Shown here piece by piece: positions 59,023 through 64,000 of a stretch of DNA of 64,000 nucleotides (position 1 is its first letter; the number at the start of each line of letters is the position of its first letter). The position numbers were made by a program, and so were the translations under genes. The notes below the pieces were generated by a model, which was not told where the DNA came from, made no database searches, and saw nothing but the letters and a program-made list of their open reading frames with translations. The stretch comes from Ewingella sp. CoE-038-23 (GTDB lineage Bacteria; Pseudomonadota; Gammaproteobacteria; Enterobacterales; Enterobacteriaceae), in NCBI RefSeq assembly GCF_040419245.1, contig NZ_JAZHOH010000001.1, positions 3,472,001 through 3,536,000 of the forward strand, read 5' to 3'.

Positions 59023-60387
59023 ATGACATCACAACTTAAACCGACGCTGGGCACGGTACACTTGTGGGCGATTGCCGTCGGGCTGGTGATTTCCGGTGAG
59101 TATTTTGGCTGGAGCTATGGCTGGGGCGTAGCCGGGACGCTGGGCTTTCTGGTGACTACGCTGCTGGTCGCCACCATGTACACCTGCTTTATTTTCAGCT
59201 TTACCGAGCTGACCACCGCCATTCCTCACGCCGGCGGGCCTTTCGCCTACAGCCGCCGCGCCTTTGGCGAAACTGGCGGGCTCATTGCCGGAATGGCGAC
59301 GCTGATTGAGTTCGTGTTTGCGCCCCCGGCCATTGCCTTGGCTATCGGCGCTTACCTGAACGTGCAGTTTCCCGACCTCAACCCTAAAGTGGCCGCCTTG
59401 GGAACCTATGTTGTGTTTATGGCGCTGAATATTCTCGGCGTGAAGCTGGCCGCGATATTCGAGCTGGTGGTTACCGTGCTGGCGGTGCTGGAACTGCTGG
59501 TGTTCATGGGCGTAGTCGCGCCGGGCTTCAGCGTGAGTAATTTTGTGCTCAACGGCTGGGCGGGCGGCGAGCATTTCGGCTTACCGGCGTTTTCCGGCAT
59601 TTTCGCTGCGATCCCCTTCGCTATCTGGTTCTTTTTGGCTATCGAAGGCGCTGCAATGGCCGCCGAGGAAGCCAAAGATCCCAAACGCACCATTCCCAAA
59701 GCCTATATCAGCGGAATTTTAACGCTGGTGGTGCTGGCGATTGGCGTGATGGTGATGGCCGGCGGCGCGGGCGACTGGAGCAAGCTTTCCAATATCAATG
59801 ATCCTCTGCCGCAGGCGATGAAGATGGTGGTTGGCGAGCACTCCGGCTGGATGCACATGCTGGTGTGGATTGGCCTGTTCGGGCTGGTTGCCAGCTTTCA
59901 CGGCATTATTTTGGGCTATTCGCGGCAGTTTTTCGCGCTGGCTCGCGCCGGGTATTTGCCTTCCGGGCTGGCGAAACTGTCACGTTTTCAGACGCCGCAC
60001 CGGGCGATTTTGCTCGGCGGCGTGATTGGCATCGCGGCGATTTTCAGCGACGGATTGATTAATCTGCAAGGCATGTCGCTGACGGCGGCGATGATCACCA
60101 TGGCGGTATTTGGCGCGATTGTGATGTATATCATGAGCATGCTGAGCCTGTTCCGCCTGCGCAAAATTGCCCCAGAGATGGCACGCAGCTTCCGCGCGCC
60201 GGGCTATCCGCTGGTTCCGGCCATTGCGCTGGTGCTGGCGGTGGTCTGTCTGCTGGCGATGCTGTGGTTCAATTTAGTAATTGCCGGGGTGTTCGTGCTG
60301 TTTATGGCGGTGGGTTATCTCTATTTCGCGGCCACCAAGGTGCAGCGCAGCAGCGCGCCAAAAGATCTGATGTTAGAGGGGGAGTGA
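59023..60387 (+). CDS. Ethanolamine permease-type APC transporter
   Basis: 454 aa, CAGGAG site, about twelve transmembrane segments. 'LGTVHLWAIAVGLVISGEYF', 'GWSYGWGVAGTLGFL', 'ELTTAIPHAGGPFAYSRRAF', 'FLAIEGAAMAAEEAKDPKRT' match the ethanolamine permease subfamily. It lies 30 bases after the phospho-lyase gene and so probably shares its transcript, which supports ethanolamine or a similar amino alcohol as substrate. Confidence 0.88.
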   Translation: MTSQLKPTLGTVHLWAIAVGLVISGEYFGWSYGWGVAGTLGFLVTTLLVATMYTCFIFSFTELTTAIPHAGGPFAYSRRAFGETGGLIAGMATLIEFVFAPPAIALAIGAYLNVQFPDLNPKVAALGTYVVFMALNILGVKLAAIFELVVTVLAVLELLVFMGVVAPGFSVSNFVLNGWAGGEHFGLPAFSGIFAAIPFAIWFFLAIEGAAMAAEEAKDPKRTIPKAYISGILTLVVLAIGVMVMAGGAGDWSKLSNINDPLPQAMKMVVGEHSGWMHMLVWIGLFGLVASFHGIILGYSRQFFALARAGYLPSGLAKLSRFQTPHRAILLGGVIGIAAIFSDGLINLQGMSLTAAMITMAVFGAIVMYIMSMLSLFRLRKIAPEMARSFRAPGYPLVPAIALVLAVVCLLAMLWFNLVIAGVFVLFMAVGYLYFAATKVQRSSAPKDLMLEGE

Positions 60388-60467
60388 AAAGAAATGGGTC
60401 TGCCTTTGGGGTTAGAGCGGCGGAGCCGAGATTGGCGATGGATAGTTGATCGAGACTGACGGGCTTA

Positions 60468-60508
60468 CTAAGGGGTGAGGCGTCCCTGCGGGAACCTCAT
60501 CCCCTTAG
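60468..60508. repeat. Strong palindrome downstream of the permease
   Basis: CTAAGGGGTGAGG pairs with CCTCATCCCCTTAG with one bulged base; no T run. Perhaps a REP-like or mRNA-end element. Confidence 0.5.
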
Positions 60509-60562
60509 TTTCCCTGATATCGGGCATAACTGGACGGTTAAGAGCTAATTTTTGGTAGGAAT

Positions 60563-60605
60563 AAAGGGTCTGCCGGGGGAATGGCAGACCCTTTTCTTTT
60601 TGGGG
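60563..60605. terminator. Bidirectional terminator between permease and mak
   Basis: AAAGGGTCTGCC-ggggaat-GGCAGACCCTTT with TTTTCTTTTT on the plus side; it can end both convergent transcripts. The rest of 60388-60622 holds no gene. Confidence 0.85.
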
Positions 60606-60622
60606 TGGGTAAGTAAGAAGGA

Positions 60623-61543
60623 TTAGAGTGGCATACGTTCCTGCGGCCACAGCCACGCGGCACCGCGCACGCCGCTGGAGTCGCCGTGGGTGGCTTTGAG
60701 GATTGGCGTTTCGCACTCGCCGCCAAATACCCACTGTTTGAGCAGTAAAGGCACGGTCTGGTAGAGACGGTCGACGTTACTCATGCCGCCGCCGAGGACA
60801 ATCACGTCCGGGTCGAGGATGTTGACCACGTTTGCCAAAGCTTTCGCCAGTCGGCGCTCATAGCGGCCCAGTGCCAGCTCGGCCACGGCGTCGCCTTCAT
60901 CGGCTAATTTGATGATCTCAGGCCCTTTCAGGCGCTGGGTTGAGAGGCGGAAGTAGTCCTCTTCAAAACCGGTGCCGGAGCAGAAGGTTTCGACACAGCC
61001 TGATTTGCCGCAGTAGCAGGGCACTTCCTGCGAGAAACGAATTTCGTCTTCGTCCGGCCAAGGCAGCGGGTTATGGCCCCACTCTCCGGCGTTACCGTTT
61101 CCTCCGGCATGGACTTCGCCGCTAAGCGCAATGCCCGAGCCACAGCCGGTACCGATGATCACCGCGAAGACCGCTTTTTTGCCCGCGCCCGAGCCGTCAG
61201 TGGCTTCCGAAACCGCCAGGCAGTTGGCGTCATTGGCGATACGCACTTCGCGCTCGAGCAGTTTGGCAAGGTCTTCGTCAAGCTGCTGGCCGTTGAGCCA
61301 CACCGAGTTGGCGTTTTTCACTTTGCCCGTGAAGGGCGACAGCGTGCCGGGAATACCCAGCCCGACGCTGCCGCGCTGGCCGGTGGCTTTTTCGGCGTCC
61401 AGCACCAGCCCTTCGATGGCTTTTAGGGTCTTTTCATAATCATTTCGCGGCGTATCTACGCGCTTGCGAAACAGCTCGCGCCCCTCGTTGGACAGCGCGA
61501 TCACTTCGATTTTTGTTCCACCTAAGTCAATGCCAATACGCAC
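60623..61543 (-). CDS. mak: Fructokinase Mak (ROK family)
   Basis: 306 aa from a GTG with GAGG. '[20 protein letters not shown]' (ATP loop), '[20 protein letters not shown]'-type region, '[20 protein letters not shown]' (catalytic Asp region), zinc motif '[13 protein letters not shown]', '[20 protein letters not shown]'. Same neighbourhood as E. coli mak (yajF), next to rdgC. It phosphorylates fructose and some other hexoses. Confidence 0.95.
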   Translation of the reverse strand: MRIGIDLGGTKIEVIALSNEGRELFRKRVDTPRNDYEKTLKAIEGLVLDAEKATGQRGSVGLGIPGTLSPFTGKVKNANSVWLNGQQLDEDLAKLLEREVRIANDANCLAVSEATDGSGAGKKAVFAVIIGTGCGSGIALSGEVHAGGNGNAGEWGHNPLPWPDEDEIRFSQEVPCYCGKSGCVETFCSGTGFEEDYFRLSTQRLKGPEIIKLADEGDAVAELALGRYERRLAKALANVVNILDPDVIVLGGGMSNVDRLYQTVPLLLKQWVFGGECETPILKATHGDSSGVRGAAWLWPQERMPL

Positions 61544-61718
61544 GGGTGCCTCACTTGGTTTTGTCTGCGATTTCTGGTGTTCAGGTTAATCAGTGTAGAG
61601 CCCAGCGACCAGTCTGCGAGAAGATTTCCTAACGACGACCGCCGCTCAATTGGGTATCATGCCGCCCTGCATTCGATAAATCAGCGTACCACGGGTACGC
61701 ACGGACAGGGATAACATC

Positions 61719-62633
61719 ATGTTATGGTTTAAAAATTTGTTGGTCTACCGTTTGAGCCGTGAAGTCTCTTTGTCTGCCGACGAGATGGAAAAGCAGTTAA
61801 GCCAGTTTACCTTTACGCCTTGCGGCAGTCAGGACATGGCGAAGACCGGCTGGGTGTCACCTATGGGTTCACACGGCGGCGACGCGCTGACCCATTCGCA
61901 CAATGGCCAGATCCTGCTTTGCGCCCGTCAGGAGCAGAAGATCCTGCCCTCTCCGGTGATTAAGCAAGAGCTTCAGGCCAAGATCGAACAGATCGAAAGC
62001 GAGCAGCATCGCAAACTGAAGAAAACCGAGAAAGATTCGCTGAAAGATGAAGTGCTGCACAGCCTGATGCCGCGCGCCTTCAGCCGTTTCAGCCAGACCT
62101 TTATGTGGATTGATACCGTCAACGGCCTGATCATGGTTGACGCCGCCAGTGCCAAGAAAGCGGAAGATATGCTGGCCCTGCTGCGTAAGAGCCTCGGCTC
62201 ACTGCCGGTGGTGCCGCTGACCATGGAAAGCCCGATTGAGCTGACGCTGACCGAGTGGGTTCGCTCAGGGGAAACCCCTGCTGGCTTCACGTTGCAAGAC
62301 GAAGCCGAGCTGAAAGCCATTCTGGAAGAAGGCGGTGTAATTCGCTGTAAGAAGCAGGCTTTGGTCAGTGATGAGATTGCCACCCATATCGAAAATGGCA
62401 AGCTGGTGACCAAGCTGGCTGTTGACTGGCAGGAGCGCATCGCCGTGGTGCTGGCCGACGACGGCAGCATCAAGCGCCTGAAGTTCAGCGATGTTATCCG
62501 CGAGCAGAATGACGATATCGACCGCGACGACTTCGCGCAGCGTTTTGATGCCGATTTCATCCTGATGACCGGCGAACTGGCGGCGCTGATTCAGAATCTG
62601 GTGGAAGCACTGGGCGGCGAAGCGCAGCGTTAA
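61719..62633 (+). CDS. rdgC: Recombination-associated protein RdgC
   Basis: 304 aa, typical length. '[20 protein letters not shown]', '[20 protein letters not shown]', '[18 protein letters not shown]', '[20 protein letters not shown]'. It forms a ring-shaped dimer on DNA and restrains RecA. Confidence 0.97.
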   Translation: MLWFKNLLVYRLSREVSLSADEMEKQLSQFTFTPCGSQDMAKTGWVSPMGSHGGDALTHSHNGQILLCARQEQKILPSPVIKQELQAKIEQIESEQHRKLKKTEKDSLKDEVLHSLMPRAFSRFSQTFMWIDTVNGLIMVDAASAKKAEDMLALLRKSLGSLPVVPLTMESPIELTLTEWVRSGETPAGFTLQDEAELKAILEEGGVIRCKKQALVSDEIATHIENGKLVTKLAVDWQERIAVVLADDGSIKRLKFSDVIREQNDDIDRDDFAQRFDADFILMTGELAALIQNLVEALGGEAQR

Positions 62634-62655
62634 TTGTCGCGCCAGGCCCAAAAAT

Positions 62656-62683
62656 AAAGGACGCAATTCGCGTCCTTTTTTCT
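62656..62683. terminator. Terminator between rdgC and ppnP
   Basis: GGACGC-aattc-GCGTCC with AAA before and T6 after, between convergent genes. Confidence 0.85.
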
Positions 62684-62706
62684 TTCTGCCGCTGGGCGGT
62701 CAGAAT

Positions 62707-63000
62707 TTATTTATTCAGGTATTTGCACAGGTAAGCAGTAGATTCAACCACTTGTAGGTTGAACTCGCTGTGGCCTGGGACATAGAATTTTTCACCTGGC
62801 TCGAAGACCTGCCAGTCAGGGGAACCCGGCATTAACACTTTCAGCGAGCCGAGCAGGACGGTCATCTCTTCAGGTTTATCGGTGCTGAAGGTGTACTCAC
62901 CCTTTTCCATTACGCCGACGCTCGCAGCACAACCGGCACTGTCGCTGTCAAAACCAATCGACTTTACCTTCCCTGCAAAATACTCATTATTTTTCAACAT
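62707..63000 (-). CDS. ppnP: Pyrimidine/purine nucleoside phosphorylase PpnP
   Basis: 97 aa from ATG at 62998-63000 with AAGGG; twelve upstream codons are open but family length (about 94) fits this start. '[20 protein letters not shown]', '[19 protein letters not shown]', '[20 protein letters not shown]': the small cupin formerly YaiE. It splits nucleosides with phosphate. Confidence 0.95.
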   Translation of the reverse strand: MLKNNEYFAGKVKSIGFDSDSAGCAASVGVMEKGEYTFSTDKPEEMTVLLGSLKVLMPGSPDWQVFEPGEKFYVPGHSEFNLQVVESTAYLCKYLNK

Positions 63001-63201
63001 AGATTGGCCCTTCGCGATAATTTTAAGAGTCTCCATATTAGGGGCAGAAAAGCCTCGCTGTCACTGATTATTGTTGGTTTATGGCGGAGTACCGAGGCGT
63101 GCCGCAAACGCATGAAAGGGATTTGATTTCACCGGGGCGCAGTGCCATTCTGGACAGTTGTGAATCTGCCCCTTTCCGCCACCGATTGATAGGTCATCTG
63201 C

Positions 63202-64000
63202 ATGTCTTTGCCGCTGGAACTCCATCGTTTATTGCCCGCTTTTATTAGCGCGGCGCAGAGTGAGAACTTCTCGGCCGCGGCCCGCCAGTCCGGCGTAACG
63301 CCTGCCGCCATCAGCAAAAACATCCGCGTGCTGGAAGAGAAGCTTGGGCTGCGACTGTTCGCCCGCAACACCCACAGCGTGGTGCTGACGGACGAAGGCA
63401 AAGCCCTGCTGGCGGAGATCCAGCCACTGTGGCAAGCCCTCGCCTCGACCCTTGAGAATGCCACCAGCCGCGATGGCCAGCCGTCGGGCAGCGTGCGGGT
63501 TAGCGTGATCCCAGGATTTGGCCAGTTGATGCTAATGCCGCTGCTGCCGGAATTTCTCAAACGCTTTCCACAAATCAATCTTGACCTCTCTTTGGAGGCA
63601 CGCGTGGTGAATTTGGTGGCAGAGGGCTTTGACGTGGGAATTGGCAATCGCGTCGATCCGGATAGCCGCCTGATAGCCCGCCAGCTCAGTCCGATGCGCA
63701 ATATTCTGGCTGCCTCGCCGGGCTATTTGCGGCAGTTTGGTACGCCTTCTGCGCCGAGTGATTTGGCTCATCATCAATGCCTACTGCATCGCAATCCGGG
63801 GAACAATCAGATAGTGAAGTGGCCGCTGGCCGAGCCTTTCCAGACCAGTGAGCTACAGGGAAGGATTATCGCCTCGCGGCCGGACTTGCTGATTAATGCC
63901 GCGCTGGCCGATCTTGGCATTGTCTGCCTGGCAGACTGGTATGTGAACCCGCATGTGCAAAGCGGCGATCTGGTGCCAGTGTTGGAAAGACATTGGCAGC
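63202..64000 (+). CDS. LysR-family regulator (3' end outside window)
   Basis: About 266 codons visible. N-terminal HTH 'SENFSAAARQSGVTPAAISK' with 'NIRVLEEKLGLRLFARNTHS', then the co-inducer domain ('GSVRVSVIPGFGQLMLMPLL', 'NLVAEGFDVGIGNRVDPDSR'). The group resembles D-malate/GcvA-like LysR regulators that act on a divergent or nearby gene. Target unknown; a short AGG precedes the ATG. Confidence 0.9.
   Translation, partial: MSLPLELHRLLPAFISAAQSENFSAAARQSGVTPAAISKNIRVLEEKLGLRLFARNTHSVVLTDEGKALLAEIQPLWQALASTLENATSRDGQPSGSVRVSVIPGFGQLMLMPLLPEFLKRFPQINLDLSLEARVVNLVAEGFDVGIGNRVDPDSRLIARQLSPMRNILAASPGYLRQFGTPSAPSDLAHHQCLLHRNPGNNQIVKWPLAEPFQTSELQGRIIASRPDLLINAALADLGIVCLADWYVNPHVQSGDLVPVLERHWQ

Noticed and set aside
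1..64000. tRNA genes or CRISPR arrays
   Set aside because: No cloverleaf with TTC/ANTICODON features and no regularly spaced repeats were found by eye on either strand; the cloverleaf-like fold at 17102-17176 lacks tRNA consensus bases.

Overview
The window is chromosomal DNA of an enterobacterium. The order queA-acpH ... proY-brnQ-phoR-phoB-sbcD-sbcC ... mak-rdgC-ppnP is the Enterobacterales core order. The GC-rich host part with a peroxiredoxin, ggt and a catabolic cluster inserted suggests a Yersiniaceae-like genus (Serratia/Rahnella/Ewingella type). That genus-level guess is inference. Roughly the first 37.1 kb is a lambdoid siphovirus-type prophage with somewhat lower GC; its left end lies outside the window.

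Prophage, read from its immunity region outwards. The cI repressor (26685-27374, +) and cro (26359-26586, -) diverge around three operators of the form WTGCG-N5-CGCWT. The same operator occurs twice at OL, overlapping a near-consensus PL promoter (28068-28096). PL drives a rightward early-left operon: N antiterminator behind a nutL and a long-range RNA helix, many small genes, recT, Gp157, ssb, an HNH nuclease, DUF3850/DUF5405/DUF2591 genes, xis and int. PR drives a leftward operon: cro, boxA, cII, an O-like initiator with internal iterons, a DnaB-type helicase, a run of small nin-region genes including ninB, DUF1364 and rusA, a cytosine methylase with a second complete reading frame over it, and antiterminator Q. 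Downstream of Q are a candidate late promoter pR', a terminator tR', a long structured untranslated leader, and the late operon: S21-type holin, SAR endolysin, Rz/Rz1, terminase, portal, head morphogenesis, protease/scaffold, capsid, head-tail connectors, tail tube, tail chaperone, a moron lipoprotein and the tape measure gene (cut by the left edge). Terminator hairpins recur throughout both operons, as expected if N and Q make RNA polymerase read through them.

Host part. The prophage ends between int and queA, at the point where tgt would normally follow queA. Next come acpH, a 2-Cys peroxiredoxin, periplasmic gamma-glutamyltransferase, two amino acid transporters (proY, brnQ), the phosphate two-component system phoBR with a Pho box before phoB, and the sbcDC nuclease genes. 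Between sbcC and mak lies an accessory nitrogen-related cluster: an ABC importer preceded by an NtrC-like site and a sigma-54-like promoter, an AraC regulator, an APH-fold kinase divergent from an AGXT2L-type PLP phospho-lyase, and an ethanolamine-type permease. I infer uptake of ethanolamine or a similar amino alcohol, phosphorylation, and elimination to aldehyde, ammonia and phosphate. mak, rdgC, ppnP and a truncated LysR gene close the window.

Most unusual item: positions 18282-19029, where a phage cytosine methylase gene carries a second, overlapping 247-codon frame with its own start and translational coupling on both sides. No tRNA, rRNA, CRISPR array or insertion sequence was seen.
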